Source: Mycolicibacterium moriokaense (GTDB lineage: Bacteria > Actinomycetota > Actinomycetes > Mycobacteriales > Mycobacteriaceae). From it: a stretch of 64,000 bases of DNA. Shown here piece after piece: positions 27,343 to 37,282 of this stretch (position 1 is its first letter; every line of letters starts with the position of its first letter). The stretch is taken from positions 5,456,001 to 5,520,000 of the forward strand of contig NZ_AP022560.1 of NCBI RefSeq assembly GCF_010726085.1, given 5' to 3'. Position numbers and translations under genes: made by a program. The notes below the pieces were generated by a model. It saw only the letters and a list, made by a program, of their open reading frames with translations. It was not told where the DNA came from and searched no databases.

Positions 27343-28593
27343 ATGAGCACGCCGACCATCGATGACGCTGCCAAAGTGCTGGCCGACCCGAAGGCCTACG
27401 CCGACGAGCCCAGACTGCACGCCGCGCTGACCCACCTACGCAAGAACGCCCCGGTATCCCTGGTCGACGTGCCCGACTTCTATCCGTTCTGGGCGATCAC
27501 CAAGCACGCGGACATCATGGCCATCGAGCGGGACAACGAGCTGTGGATCAACGCCCCGCGCCCGATGCTGATCACCAAGGACAAGGACGATCTGGCCAAG
27601 GCCAACCTCGAAGCCGGCGGCGGGCTGCGCACGCTGATCCACATGGACGATCCGCTGCATCGCGACATCCGCAAGATCGGTGCCGACTGGTTCCGCCCGA
27701 AGGCGATGCGCGCGCTGAAGACCCGCGTTGACGAGCTGGCCAAGATCTACGTCGACAAGATGGTCGAGAAGGGGCCGGAGTGCGACTTCGTTCAAGAGGT
27801 CGCGGTGAATTTCCCGCTGTACGTGATCCTTTCGCTGCTGGGCCTGCCTGAGTCCGACTTCTCCCGGATGCTCAAGCTCACTCAGGAGCTCTTCGGTAAC
27901 GAGGACGAGGAGATGAACCGCGGCTCGAGCGCGGAGGACCTCAACGCCGTCATCCTCGACTTCTTCAACTACTTCACTGCGCTGACCGCCGAACGCCGCA
28001 AGAACCCGACCGAAGACCTGGCGTCGGCGATCGCCAACGCCAAAATCGACGGCGAGTACCTCAACGACGTCGACTGCCTGTCCTACTACGTGATCGTCGC
28101 CAGTGCGGGCCACGACACCACCAGTGCGGCGATCTCGGGCGGCCTGCTGGCGTTGGTCGAGAACCAGGACCAGCTGGCGCGCCTCAAGGCGCAGCCGGAA
28201 CTGATGGGCACCGCGGTCGAGGAGATGATCCGCTGGACCACCCCGGTCAAGGAGTTCATGCGCACCGCCACCGCCGACACCGAGGTGCGTGGCGTGCCGA
28301 TCAAAGAGGGCGAATCGGTTCTGCTGTCCTATGTTTCGGCGAACCGGGACGAGGAGATCTTCGACGAGCCGTTCCGCTTCGACGTCGGCCGCGACCCCAA
28401 CAAGCACCTCTCGTTCGGATACGGCGTGCACTTCTGCCTCGGCGCCGCACTGGCACGCATGGAGATCAACAGCTTCTTCAGCGAGCTGGTGCCACGGCTG
28501 GACTCGATCGAGCTGGCCGGCAAGCCCGAGTTCATCGCGTCGACGTTCGTCGGCGGGCTCAAGCGCGTGCCGATCAGGTACTCGGTTCGCTAA
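27343..28593 (+). CDS. Cytochrome P450
   Basis: 416 residues from ATG 27343 with a GAGG ribosome site. Standard P450 marks: I-helix AGHDTT (255-260), K-helix E-x-x-R (294-297, EMIRW), and heme-binding FGYGVHFCLG with ligand Cys365. It is soluble (no membrane segment), as bacterial P450s are, and needs ferredoxin and reductase partners; none is adjacent, but a ferredoxin-reductase-like gene lies at 41.5 kb. Substrate unknown; it resembles P450s acting on terpenoids or sterol-like lipids. It is closely similar to the next gene, so the pair arose by duplication. Confidence 0.93.
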   Translation: MSTPTIDDAAKVLADPKAYADEPRLHAALTHLRKNAPVSLVDVPDFYPFWAITKHADIMAIERDNELWINAPRPMLITKDKDDLAKANLEAGGGLRTLIHMDDPLHRDIRKIGADWFRPKAMRALKTRVDELAKIYVDKMVEKGPECDFVQEVAVNFPLYVILSLLGLPESDFSRMLKLTQELFGNEDEEMNRGSSAEDLNAVILDFFNYFTALTAERRKNPTEDLASAIANAKIDGEYLNDVDCLSYYVIVASAGHDTTSAAISGGLLALVENQDQLARLKAQPELMGTAVEEMIRWTTPVKEFMRTATADTEVRGVPIKEGESVLLSYVSANRDEEIFDEPFRFDVGRDPNKHLSFGYGVHFCLGAALARMEINSFFSELVPRLDSIELAGKPEFIASTFVGGLKRVPIRYSVR

Positions 28594-28746
28594 GGGACAC
28601 CGGCCAGTCCGGGTCATCGATCGAAATAGCATTCCGGGTCGCTACGACGCACTTTTCACAGCCCTGGCTTCACGTTCGAAGAAGCGGTAGCCCTGTGCTG
28701 GAGCCCGACCTCGCGACGCAAAGTGGTGTCGGTCACATAGACTGCT

Positions 28747-28762
28747 CTTGACACCCGTCAAG
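28747..28762. promoter_or_regulatory. Palindrome upstream of the second P450 gene
   Basis: CTTGACA-CC-CGTCAAG, one mismatch from the palindrome at 27307-27322, 17 bases before the ATG. TAGACT (about 28739-28744) just upstream could be the -10. The preceding 150 bases of the gap show nothing else. Confidence 0.65.
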
Positions 28763-28779
28763 TCGTCCCGAGGAGCTTC

Positions 28780-30045
28780 ATGAGCACGTCCACGATGGAC
28801 CAGGAATCACAGGAGGCCGCCAAGGTCTTCGTAGATCCGACGGCGTACGCCGACGACGACCGGCTGCACGCCGCGCTCGCTCATCTTCGGGCGCACAACC
28901 CGGTCCCCTATGTGGATCACGAGCCGTACCGGCCGTTCTACGCGATCACCAAGCACGCCGACATCATGGCCATCGAGCGTGAGAACAATCTATGGCTTTC
29001 CGAACCGCGCCCGCTGCTCGTCACTGCCGAGGCCGATGACTTCGGCAAGCAGCAGCTGGAGGCCGGTATGGGACTGCGGACGCTGATTCACATGGACGAC
29101 CCGCACCACCGCGACGTCCGCAAGATCGGCGCGGACTGGTTCCGCCCCAAGGCAATGCGCGATCTGAAGGTCAACGTCGACGCGCTGGCCAAGCGCTACG
29201 TCGACAAGATGCGTGACATCGGCCCGGAATGCGATTTCGTGACCGAGATCGCCGTCAACTTCCCGCTGTACGTGATCATGTCGCTGCTGGGTCTGCCGGA
29301 AGAGGATTTCCCGCGCATGCATCAGCTCACCCAGGAGATGTTCGGCGGCGACGATGAGGAGTACAACAAGCGCGGCCAATCTCCCGAAGAACAGCTCACG
29401 ATTCTGCTCGACTTCTTCAACTACTTCGCCCAGCTGACAGCGTCGCGTCGCGAGCACCCGACCGACGACCTCGCGTCGGCGATCGCCAACGGCCGCATCG
29501 ACGGTGAGCCGCTCTCCGACGTCGACACCGCCTCCTACTACGTGATCGTCGCCAGCGCGGGCCACGACACCACCAAGGACGCCATCTCCGGCGGACTGCT
29601 CGCACTCATCGAGAACCCCGGCGAGCTGGACCGACTGCGAAAGGATCCCGGACTGATGGGCACCGCGGTGGAGGAGATGATCCGGTGGACGACGCCGGTC
29701 AAGGAGTTCATGCGCACCGCCGCCGAGGACACCGAAGTGCGCGGGGTGCCGATCAAGAAGGGCGAATCCGTCTATCTGGCTTACGTTTCCGGCAACCGGG
29801 ACGAAGAGGTCTTCGACGAGCCGTTCCGCTTCGACGTCGGCCGCGACCCCAACAAGCACGTCGCGTTCGGTTACGGTGTGCACTTCTGCCTTGGTGCCGC
29901 GCTGGCCCGGATGGAGATGGCCAGCCTGTTCACCGAACTGGTGCCGCGACTGGAGTCCATCGAACTCGCGGGCAAGCCGGAACTGGCGGCCACGACCTTC
30001 GTCGGCGGGCTCAAGCACCTGCCGATTCGGTACGCGGTGCGCTAA
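28780..30045 (+). CDS. Cytochrome P450 (tandem paralog)
   Basis: 421 residues. AGHDTT, E-x-x-R in EEMIRW, and FGYGVHFCLG with the heme Cys near residue 370 are present. Sequence matches the preceding P450 over its entire length, with many long identical stretches (for example DIMAIER, TLIHMDDP, TPVKEFMRTA); it differs mainly in the N-terminus and the GDDEEYNKRGQ loop. Probably the same reaction type on a related substrate. It has its own promoter palindrome and ends 6 bases before the convergent TetR gene. Confidence 0.93.
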   Translation: MSTSTMDQESQEAAKVFVDPTAYADDDRLHAALAHLRAHNPVPYVDHEPYRPFYAITKHADIMAIERENNLWLSEPRPLLVTAEADDFGKQQLEAGMGLRTLIHMDDPHHRDVRKIGADWFRPKAMRDLKVNVDALAKRYVDKMRDIGPECDFVTEIAVNFPLYVIMSLLGLPEEDFPRMHQLTQEMFGGDDEEYNKRGQSPEEQLTILLDFFNYFAQLTASRREHPTDDLASAIANGRIDGEPLSDVDTASYYVIVASAGHDTTKDAISGGLLALIENPGELDRLRKDPGLMGTAVEEMIRWTTPVKEFMRTAAEDTEVRGVPIKKGESVYLAYVSGNRDEEVFDEPFRFDVGRDPNKHVAFGYGVHFCLGAALARMEMASLFTELVPRLESIELAGKPELAATTFVGGLKHLPIRYAVR

Positions 30046-30051
30046 TAGCGG

Positions 30052-30699
30052 CTATCCCCGGCTTCGCGTGGGCCCATCTTGGCGGTGGGTGGCCAGGAAA
30101 CCGTCGACTGCGGCCTCCGCGCAGGCACGGTAATCGAAATCGGCCAACGTGCTGAGGCGCCCGAGGACCAGCGGACCGATCAGCAGCGCGATCGCGCGCA
30201 TGCGGTCCGGCACCTCGATCTCGGCCGCGGCCTGCGGGCTGTCGAAGATGGCGTCGAACGGCACGGAGTACAGCGCGATGATGCGGGCCCGCAGCGGGCC
30301 GTTGGTATCCGAATCCGCTTGCCGCACATCGGAATAATCACCAGCGTCAGGCCCTGACGCCAACCACGTCAAGGCGGTGAGCATCGCGGGCACCTCGGCG
30401 ATCGCATCCGTCCACCCCTCGACGACCGCGAGCAACTGCTCGCGCAGGTCGCCTTCGGGCGGCGGCATCGGTGCGGGTTGCAGCAGGCTCATGAATGCCG
30501 CGCTCAACAGATCGTTGGCGCTCGAGAAATGGCGATACAGCGTGGCCCTGGCGACGTTGGCGGTCCGCGTGACCGCGTCGATCGTCACGGCGCTCGGACC
30601 GCCTGTACGCAGGAGCGAGGTCGCAGCCTCGAGCAGGCGGGCCCGTGAGCGGGCCGGCCGCGGGTCCGTACTTGTGTAGCCCACGCGCGAGGCGGACAT
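30052..30699 (-). CDS. TetR-family regulator
   Basis: 215 residues. N-terminal HTH (about 18-64) with VTIDAVTRTANVARATLYRH; the C-terminal ligand domain (about 80-210) has helices with LLAVVEGWTDAIAEVPAMLT. GGAGG lies 11 bases before the ATG. It is divergent from the MFS exporter with a 15-bp palindrome between, the usual efflux-repressor arrangement, and convergent with the P450 pair, so it might also control those through the different CTTGACA palindromes, though that needs evidence. Confidence 0.85.
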   Translation of the reverse strand: MSASRVGYTSTDPRPARSRARLLEAATSLLRTGGPSAVTIDAVTRTANVARATLYRHFSSANDLLSAAFMSLLQPAPMPPPEGDLREQLLAVVEGWTDAIAEVPAMLTALTWLASGPDAGDYSDVRQADSDTNGPLRARIIALYSVPFDAIFDSPQAAAEIEVPDRMRAIALLIGPLVLGRLSTLADFDYRACAEAAVDGFLATHRQDGPTRSRG

Positions 30700-30732
30700 C
30701 GTTTAGGCGACCTCCTGGTTGGGAACAGCTAC

Positions 30733-30747
30733 GAGACTGTCAGTCTC
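30733..30747. promoter_or_regulatory. Operator palindrome between tetR and the MFS gene
   Basis: GAGACTG-T-CAGTCTC, a perfect 7-bp inverted repeat with central T, 34 bases from the TetR ATG and 35 bases from the preferred MFS start. Most likely the binding site of the adjacent TetR. Confidence 0.7.
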
Positions 30748-30781
30748 AAAAATCTCCTCCAGTGGATTGGAGCGCGATCAC

Positions 30782-32464
30782 GTGGTCGACACCTTCACCC
30801 GGTCTGACCAGAATATCCACGCCGACTTGGCAACCCTGTCAAGGTTCGGACGCTTCTGGTTGCTCACGGTCGCGGCCCTCGACGTACTGCTGGTCATTTC
30901 GTCGATGGTGGCGCTCAACGCCGCGCTTCCGGATATCGCCGTGGAAACCGCCGCGACGCAGACGCAGCTCACCTGGATCGTGGACGGCTACACGTTGGTG
31001 CTGGCCTGCCTGCTCCTGCCCGCCGGCGCGATCGGCGACCGGTATGGCAGACGCGGTGCACTCGTGGCAGGCCTGGCGATCTTCGCGGTGGCCTCGATCG
31101 CCCCGGTGTTCTTCGACAGTCCCGTCCAGATCATCCTCGCCCGAGCGCTCGCGGGTGTGGGCGCGGCGTTCATCATGCCCGCGACGTTGTCACTACTGAC
31201 TGCGGCCTTCCCGAAAAGCGAACGCAACAAGGCCGTCGGAATCTGGGCCGGCGTCGCAAGTTCGGGTGCGATCGTCGGATTCATGGGTTCGGGTCTGTTG
31301 CTACAGGCCTTTAACTGGCAGTCGATCTTCTATGCGTTCGCCGCATCGGCCGTCGTCCTCATCTTCTGTACGTTCACGATCTCCTCGTCACGCGACGAGA
31401 CCGCCACACCGATTGACGGCGTCGGCGCGGTGCTGATCGGTTCCGCCGTAGCGGTTTTCGTGTTCGGTGTCGTGGAGGCGCCGGTGCGCGGGTGGACTCA
31501 TCCGCTGGTGTGGGGCTGCATGGCCGCCGGTGTGGCACTCGCGGTGGCCTTCGGCGTCGTGGAACTGCGACGCAGGCATCCGCTGCTCGACGTCCGACTG
31601 TTCGGCAGACCCGACTTCGCCACCGGGGCCATCGGCATCACGATCCTCTTCCTCGCCAACTTCGGATTCTTCTTCATCGAGATGCAGTACCTGCAACTGG
31701 TTCTCGGGTACAGCCCGCTGCAGACGGCGTTCGCACTCGCACCGCTGGCGGTGCCGATCCTGATCCTGGGCGCCACGATGCATCTCTACCTGCCGAGGGT
31801 CGGGTTGCGAACGGCGGTGGCGCTCGGGCTGTTTCTCATCGGGGTGGGGCTCTTCCTCATGCGCTACCTCGACGCCGGGTCGTCCTACCTCGATCTCGTA
31901 TGGCCGATGCTGGTCACGAGTGCGGGCATCGGCCTGTGCGTCGCGCCGACCACCTCCGCGATCATGAACGCCGTTCCCACCGAGAAGCAGGGCGTGGCGT
32001 CGGCGGTCAACGACACCACACGCGAGATCGGCGCCGCCGTCGGAATCGCCGTCGCCGGCTCGGTGCTGGCGGCCCAGTACGGAACGGTGCTGTCTCCCGC
32101 ACTGGCCAGCTATCCCGAGCAGATCCGGTCGGGCGCACTGGAATCCCTTGCCAACGCATTGGCCATTGCTGACCAGATGGGCCCGCAGGGCGCTCGTCTG
32201 GCCGACCTCGCCACGGCCGCGTTCATCGAATCGATGAGCCTGTCGCTGCTCGTGCTGTCCCTCGTGTTGGCCGTCGCCGCCGCCTTCGTCGCGGTCTGGG
32301 CGCCCGGCCGTGACGGCAGGCAGTTCGACTTTGCGCGTGGGATCAACGAACGCTGGTCGGGTTCAGGCGATGAACTCGGCGGCGCGGTGACCGACCATGA
32401 CGATGGTCGCGTGCGGGCCGCGACTGGTGATGGCGGGAAGCACCGAGCCGTCGACCACCCATAG
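30782..32464 (+). CDS. MFS drug-type exporter (DHA2-like)
   Basis: About 560 residues from GTG 30782, with GGAG nine bases upstream; the TTG at 30719 would place the start upstream of the operator. Fourteen or so membrane segments; the MFS signature GDRYGRRGAL lies after TM2, and ARALAGVGAAFIMPATLSLL is motif C of proton antiporters. Probably proton-driven efflux of a small hydrophobic compound. Regulated by the divergent TetR. The last 34 codons, after WAPGRDGRQF, overlap the convergent mftG gene by 102 bases and look like antisense read-through, so the ancestral stop may have been lost. Confidence 0.88.
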   Translation: MVDTFTRSDQNIHADLATLSRFGRFWLLTVAALDVLLVISSMVALNAALPDIAVETAATQTQLTWIVDGYTLVLACLLLPAGAIGDRYGRRGALVAGLAIFAVASIAPVFFDSPVQIILARALAGVGAAFIMPATLSLLTAAFPKSERNKAVGIWAGVASSGAIVGFMGSGLLLQAFNWQSIFYAFAASAVVLIFCTFTISSSRDETATPIDGVGAVLIGSAVAVFVFGVVEAPVRGWTHPLVWGCMAAGVALAVAFGVVELRRRHPLLDVRLFGRPDFATGAIGITILFLANFGFFFIEMQYLQLVLGYSPLQTAFALAPLAVPILILGATMHLYLPRVGLRTAVALGLFLIGVGLFLMRYLDAGSSYLDLVWPMLVTSAGIGLCVAPTTSAIMNAVPTEKQGVASAVNDTTREIGAAVGIAVAGSVLAAQYGTVLSPALASYPEQIRSGALESLANALAIADQMGPQGARLADLATAAFIESMSLSLLVLSLVLAVAAAFVAVWAPGRDGRQFDFARGINERWSGSGDELGGAVTDHDDGRVRAATGDGGKHRAVDHP

Positions 32465-33793
32465 CGCGTCGACGCCGCGCACCCGGCAGTGCGGGTCCAC
32501 GACCGCGGATTCGTCGCCGTCCAGTCCCATCGGTGCGGTACGGCACAGATGCTGCGACGTCGACCACGACGCAGTCTTCGATTTCGCGTGTGCACCGGCT
32601 AATTCCAGCGCGAGCTCCGCACCGGCACGCAACGCCGCGACGTCGGCGGGCTCACTGTCGTAGTGGTGCTCGATGGCGGGCAGGACGGTCGGATCGGCGG
32701 ACACCAGCCGGACCCTGCCGCGAGATCGCGGTCGCATCAGCGCAACACCGACGTGCGGATGGTCGCCCGGGTCATCGCGACGCCCGGTCACCATCGCACC
32801 GAACCCCGCTGTGTAGGGCCTGATTTCGAGTCCGTCGCCAGTGGCGAGCACAGCCTCAAGGGGAGGCAGACCGTGGGTCTCGGCCCAGTCGACAGGCAAC
32901 ACCCACTCGGGATGGTCGGACGTGTGGACGCCGACCGGCAGGTCCGCCACGACGGGCACTCCGACGGCCGTGAGCACGTCCGCCGGTCCGATACCCGAGA
33001 GCATCAACAGGTGTGCCGAGCCAATCGCACCGGATGACACCACGATTCGGTCCGCAGTCAGTTCAATGGGTCCGTCTGGTCCCACGGCGTCGACGCCGAC
33101 CGCCCGGCCGCCGACGATCCGGATGCGGGTGACCCGGGTATCGGTGAGCACCGTCAGACCGGCGCGGTCCATCGCCGGTTTGAGGTAGGCCCCACCGGGA
33201 CCGACTCGCGTTCCTCCGTTGATGTTCAGCGGCACCGCGCCGACACCCGGCGGTAACGGCACGTCCGGCGATGACCCGTTCAGATCGTCGATCCACTGAA
33301 ATCCCGCGTCTTTCGCTGCATCGACGAAAGTCGCTGTACAGCCGTCGAATTCGGAGACCCGCTGCACCTGGATCGGCCCTGCGCTGCCATGTAGCGGACC
33401 TTCGAAGTCGGCGTCGGACTCGATGGCGCGGAAGTGCGGAAGCACGTCGGCCCACGTCCAGCCCGGCAACCCCCACCCGTCGTAATCCGACGGCAGCCCC
33501 CGGCAGAAGTACCCTCCGTTGACCGCTCCCGATCCGCCGACCACCGCACCCCGCATGATCTGTGCGTGCCGCTGCGGATGATCGGTCAGCACCGTCGGAT
33601 AGCGCCGAACCACCGAGCTGGCGGTGCCGATCGGCAGCCGAAGACCGTTGGTGATCTGGCTGAGCACCGATGGGTCGGAGGGGGCGGGCCCGGCTTCGAC
33701 GACCGTCACGCGGCAGCTCGGATCGGCCGAAAGTCTTTCCGCTAATACAGATCCGGCGCTACCAGCACCGACGATCAGCACATCGCTGTGCAA
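32363..33793 (-). CDS. mftG: Mycofactocin-associated GMC oxidoreductase MftG
   Basis: 476 residues, MHSDVLIVGAGSAGSVLAER with the GxGxxG FAD motif (9-14), followed by GMC-family blocks (GGSGAVNGGYFCRG, SSGAIGSAHLLMLSGIGPAD). It corresponds to Rv0697. In mycobacteria MftG is held to link reduced mycofactocin to the respiratory chain, which regenerates the cofactor during alcohol oxidation. Last gene of the mft operon, 8 bases after mftF; its 3-prime end is overlapped by the convergent MFS gene. Confidence 0.92.
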   Translation of the reverse strand: MHSDVLIVGAGSAGSVLAERLSADPSCRVTVVEAGPAPSDPSVLSQITNGLRLPIGTASSVVRRYPTVLTDHPQRHAQIMRGAVVGGSGAVNGGYFCRGLPSDYDGWGLPGWTWADVLPHFRAIESDADFEGPLHGSAGPIQVQRVSEFDGCTATFVDAAKDAGFQWIDDLNGSSPDVPLPPGVGAVPLNINGGTRVGPGGAYLKPAMDRAGLTVLTDTRVTRIRIVGGRAVGVDAVGPDGPIELTADRIVVSSGAIGSAHLLMLSGIGPADVLTAVGVPVVADLPVGVHTSDHPEWVLPVDWAETHGLPPLEAVLATGDGLEIRPYTAGFGAMVTGRRDDPGDHPHVGVALMRPRSRGRVRLVSADPTVLPAIEHHYDSEPADVAALRAGAELALELAGAHAKSKTASWSTSQHLCRTAPMGLDGDESAVVDPHCRVRGVDALWVVDGSVLPAITSRGPHATIVMVGHRAAEFIA

Positions 33794-33801
33794 GGCGGGG
33801 T

Positions 33802-35214
33802 TCAGGTCCGGATCTGGGGCTTGAGGGCGCCGACATGCCGTTCACGCACGACACCGGTCCACAGTCCCGTGCCGTAGGCGATGTCGTCCAGCCGCTTCAG
33901 CAGGATGTAGGTGAGAAGCCCGACCGGCCTTGTGTCGTCGTCGCCGTTGCCGTTGCGGGTGATCCAGTCGACCACCCCGTCGACGATGGCGGCCACCAGC
34001 ACGACCTGGCGACAGCGTCGTGACAGCAGTGCGGCGACGAAGGCCACAGGCCAGTAGTGTCTGCAGATCGCCGACGCCAGCTGCAGCGCCGCGGACCACA
34101 GTCCGCGGGCGGCGACCACCGCCACTTCCTTCGGTTCGGTCTCGACGGTGGACAGCGAGCGTGCGATCCGGCGACCGGTGATCGCGGCGACCACGATCGA
34201 CGCGAGGTAGCCGATGCCCGAGCCCATCGCCATCAGCATCCAGGCGACCAGGGTCCACCCCGAGATGACCAACGGCGCCGTTTTGCCAGGATGCCGGACC
34301 GACAGCGGCGCCGCGGATTCACCGTAAAAAGCCCTGCGCAAGAACCACTCTCGCAGTTGTGTGCGATGGTCGTGGGCGACCAGTGCGACTGGTTCGTAGC
34401 GGAGGCGTGCACCGGCCTCGATCAGCCGCCAGCACAGGTCCACGTCCTCGCCGGACTTGAGGGTCTCGTCGAAACCGCCCAACTCCTTGAGCGCGGCCGT
34501 GCGGCAGATGATCGCGGCGCTGGGCACATAGGAGACGGTGCCGTAGGGAACCACAGGGGCCTCGCGCAGTCCGAGGTCGAGAGAGGACCGCACGGCCTCG
34601 TAACGGGCCACGAGGTTGTCCGGCTCGCGCAGGCCGACGATGCGCGGGGCCACCAGTGCGACGGCCGGGTCGCAGAAGTGGCCGAGCAGCGCCTCCAGCC
34701 ACCCCCGCCGCGGGACGACGTCGGAGTCCAGGAACGCGATGTAGTCGGTGTGACATGCCGCCATGCCGGTGTTGCGCGCGGCCGCCGGACCCTTGCTGCG
34801 GTCGTGTCGCAGGATGTGAACGTCGCTGTACATCTGCGCGAAGTCGGCCTGCTGCACCGGGGTGACCGATCCGTCGTCGACCACGATGATGCGCATGCCG
34901 CGCAACGCCGCTACCAGACGGCGCAGACCAGATGCGTTGTCCCGCACCGGGATAACGACGGTGACGTCACGGTGCGACGGACCGGTCGCAGGTCGGGGAT
35001 GCGCAACCGTGGCGTCGAGCAGAGTCCGCGCCAGCTGTGCGCTGACGGCGTCGTGCACCTCGAGGCGCCCGCCGTTGATCATGGTCTGCGCCGCGGGCGC
35101 GAGCCGCAGCAGTCGGGTGGGCGATCCACCCAGGAGCGCCGAACCCTCGCCGAGCACCTTCACCCGGCGATCCACCTGGACGGCGAACCCGTCGGGCAGA
35201 CGTGGTCCTGTCAT
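33802..35214 (-). CDS. mftF: Mycofactocin glycosyltransferase MftF
   Basis: 470 residues from ATG 35214, whose ATG overlaps the mftE stop (ATGA). A GT2 domain (about 85-300) contains [18 protein letters not shown], the DxD motif [17 protein letters not shown] and a QxxRW-like acceptor region; several C-terminal membrane segments follow. Matches Rv0696. It adds an oligoglucan chain to the mycofactocin core. An in-frame start 17 codons earlier lies within mftE and is unlikely. Confidence 0.93.
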   Translation of the reverse strand: MTGPRLPDGFAVQVDRRVKVLGEGSALLGGSPTRLLRLAPAAQTMINGGRLEVHDAVSAQLARTLLDATVAHPRPATGPSHRDVTVVIPVRDNASGLRRLVAALRGMRIIVVDDGSVTPVQQADFAQMYSDVHILRHDRSKGPAAARNTGMAACHTDYIAFLDSDVVPRRGWLEALLGHFCDPAVALVAPRIVGLREPDNLVARYEAVRSSLDLGLREAPVVPYGTVSYVPSAAIICRTAALKELGGFDETLKSGEDVDLCWRLIEAGARLRYEPVALVAHDHRTQLREWFLRRAFYGESAAPLSVRHPGKTAPLVISGWTLVAWMLMAMGSGIGYLASIVVAAITGRRIARSLSTVETEPKEVAVVAARGLWSAALQLASAICRHYWPVAFVAALLSRRCRQVVLVAAIVDGVVDWITRNGNGDDDTRPVGLLTYILLKRLDDIAYGTGLWTGVVRERHVGALKPQIRT

Positions 35215-35954
35215 GTCAGCATCCCGTCCCGATCGGGCGTCCACCGGACCACGCGCCGCAGACACCCGTCGACCATCTCTGCAAAGATCCGCGCACCTTC
35301 CTCTGCGGTCGCCGTGGTGGGATCACCGAGAATACCCACGTCGCTGACCGCGGCGATGCCGCCTTTGCGCATTGCCGGCATCAACTGCCCCAATGGGGTG
35401 CGATTGCCGGGGACCCGTTGGTCAATCGACACGTCATCCGGCGAAATATGTAGCAATACAGATGTTTCGGTGTGTCCGGCGTGGGCGTCGGCGTTCGCGG
35501 CGGTACACGAACACCAGCCCACATCGCGGCCCTCATACCGGAGCAGAGCCGCGGCGGCGGCCAGCGCTTCGACGTTTCCCCCGTGCCCGTTGACGAAAAC
35601 GAGACGTGGCGCCCAGCGCGCCGCGGACCGGCCGAACTCCACCAGCAACAGGCGCAGCGCCGAGGTGCCGATGGAGACGGTGCCGTCGAACTCTTCGTGT
35701 TCACCGCTGGCGCCGTACGCGATAGCGGGAGCGACAAGCCACTTCAATTCATCTGACACCGCAAGATGGCCGGCGAGAGCGCGGGCCACCGCCGTCGCGA
35801 TCCGGGTGTCGGTGTCCAGCGGCAGGTGAGGACCATGTTGCTCGGTGGAGCCGACGGGAACGATCAACGCTGATGACGTGCTCTGCAGCTGCCACGATGT
35901 TGCGTTCGCGAGCTCGCCTCCAGAGGTCACCCGCCGATGGTAGGCCGAATTCAC
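35211..35954 (-). CDS. mftE: Mycofactocin peptidase MftE (creatininase family)
   Basis: 247 residues from GTG 35954, giving [20 protein letters not shown] as in Rv0695. Creatininase-fold metal ligands are visible in [20 protein letters not shown] and [12 protein letters not shown], and the late HAGHTETS. It cleaves the MftC-modified MftA to release the C-terminal Val-Tyr-derived dipeptide. The start lacks a strong ribosome site, and 133 bases separate it from the mftD stop; a TTG at 36002 is the only longer choice. Overlaps mftF by 4 bases. Confidence 0.93.
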   Translation of the reverse strand: MNSAYHRRVTSGGELANATSWQLQSTSSALIVPVGSTEQHGPHLPLDTDTRIATAVARALAGHLAVSDELKWLVAPAIAYGASGEHEEFDGTVSIGTSALRLLLVEFGRSAARWAPRLVFVNGHGGNVEALAAAAALLRYEGRDVGWCSCTAANADAHAGHTETSVLLHISPDDVSIDQRVPGNRTPLGQLMPAMRKGGIAAVSDVGILGDPTTATAEEGARIFAEMVDGCLRRVVRWTPDRDGMLT

Positions 35955-36087
35955 CTGGCGTGCGCCAATTGTTGGCGCATGCGCAGGAATTGATTTGCTC
36001 AAATTTTCGCCAGTGGCGGTGTGCCGTTCACGTCAGCCTCCTGCGCCACGTCTGTACCAGGAATTTCGCGGGCGTAAATCCGTGGCG

Positions 36088-37278
36088 TCAGGCGTTCGGG
36101 TTGCGGGGCACGCCGAGCGCCCGCGTGAACCCCTCGGGCACCAGCACGTCGTCCGGGCTCAGGTCGTGCACCGAGGCATGACCAAGGCCCATGAGGGCGG
36201 AGTCGATGCCACCGCGCAGCACGTCGAGGACGTTCTCGACGCCGGCCTGCCCGTTGGCCGCCAGGCCCCAGAGATAGGCCCGGCCGATCATGACCGCCCG
36301 GGCCCCCAGCGCGACGGCCTTGACCACGTCGCTACCGCGCCGGATGCCGCCGTCGAGCACCACCTCGACGTCGTTGCCGACCGCCTCGACGATCGCGGGC
36401 AGCGCACGGATCGACGCAGGTGTGCCATCCAGGTTGTTGCCGCCGTGGTTCGACACCGAGATGGCCGAAACACCTGCGTCCACAGCACGTTTGGCGTCGT
36501 CGACGCGCATCACACCCTTGAGCATGAAGGGCCCGCCCCACAGCTCACGCAGCCAGGCGATGTCCTCCCAGGTCGGCGGGGGCGTACCCATCCACTCGCC
36601 GTACGCCGCGAAGAACGGCGGTCCGGCTTCGCCGCGCGCGGCCTGGTTGGGCACCCGCAGGTTCGGCGGTCGCAGGGTCTTGCTCCACTGCCACATCCAC
36701 CCGGGCCTGCTCAGCCCCGTCGGCAGCATCCGCACGGTCGTGCGGAGGTTCATCTCCTCAGGGATCTTCGGGCTGCCCCAGTCACGGCCGTGCGAGAAGC
36801 TCCAGTCGGTGGTCACGATCAGGCCGACGGCGCCCGCCGCCCGCGCGCGCTCGACCCGCGCGGCGATCGCGTCGCGGCCACCGAGCCAGTACACCTGGAA
36901 GAACAGTTTCGGGTTGGCCGCGATGACCTCTTCGATCGGCTTGCTCGCGAACGAGGACAGACCCATCGCGGTGCCCCGTGCGGCGGCGGCCCGCGCGACG
37001 GCGACCTCACCGTCCGGGTGGACCGCCTGCACTCCAGTCGGCGATATCACGACGGGAAGCGAAATATCCTGGCCCATAACGGTTGTCGCGAGGTCACGCT
37101 TTTCCGTCGCGCCGATAACGTGTGGGGCGAAGCCCAGCTCGGAGAATGCATCGACGTTGTCCGCGACGGTCACGCCGCGCTCGCTTGCCGCAAGCAACGC
37201 GGAGTACACCGGCTTGGGCAGGCGTCGCTTGGCCCGCTCCTGGGCGGCGGCGACGGTTTCGAACCAAATGTCGGCCAT
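36088..37278 (-). CDS. mftD: Mycofactocin dehydrogenase MftD (FMN-dependent)
   Basis: 396 residues of the FMN-dependent alpha-hydroxyacid dehydrogenase family (TIM barrel): PVVISPTGVQAVHPDGEVAV near the start, ISVSNHGGNNLDGTPASI in the middle and DGGIRRGSDVVKAVALGARA toward the end. MftD oxidises the released dipeptide to pre-mycofactocin. Lies 4 bases after mftC. Corresponds to Rv0694, previously named as an L-lactate dehydrogenase (lldD1); operon context supports the mycofactocin role. Confidence 0.94.
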   Translation of the reverse strand: MADIWFETVAAAQERAKRRLPKPVYSALLAASERGVTVADNVDAFSELGFAPHVIGATEKRDLATTVMGQDISLPVVISPTGVQAVHPDGEVAVARAAAARGTAMGLSSFASKPIEEVIAANPKLFFQVYWLGGRDAIAARVERARAAGAVGLIVTTDWSFSHGRDWGSPKIPEEMNLRTTVRMLPTGLSRPGWMWQWSKTLRPPNLRVPNQAARGEAGPPFFAAYGEWMGTPPPTWEDIAWLRELWGGPFMLKGVMRVDDAKRAVDAGVSAISVSNHGGNNLDGTPASIRALPAIVEAVGNDVEVVLDGGIRRGSDVVKAVALGARAVMIGRAYLWGLAANGQAGVENVLDVLRGGIDSALMGLGHASVHDLSPDDVLVPEGFTRALGVPRNPNA

Positions 37279-37282
37279 GGAA

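Noticed and set aside
28594..28779. Small gene between the two P450s
   Set aside because: Only promoter-like and palindrome sequences were seen; no frame with a ribosome site.
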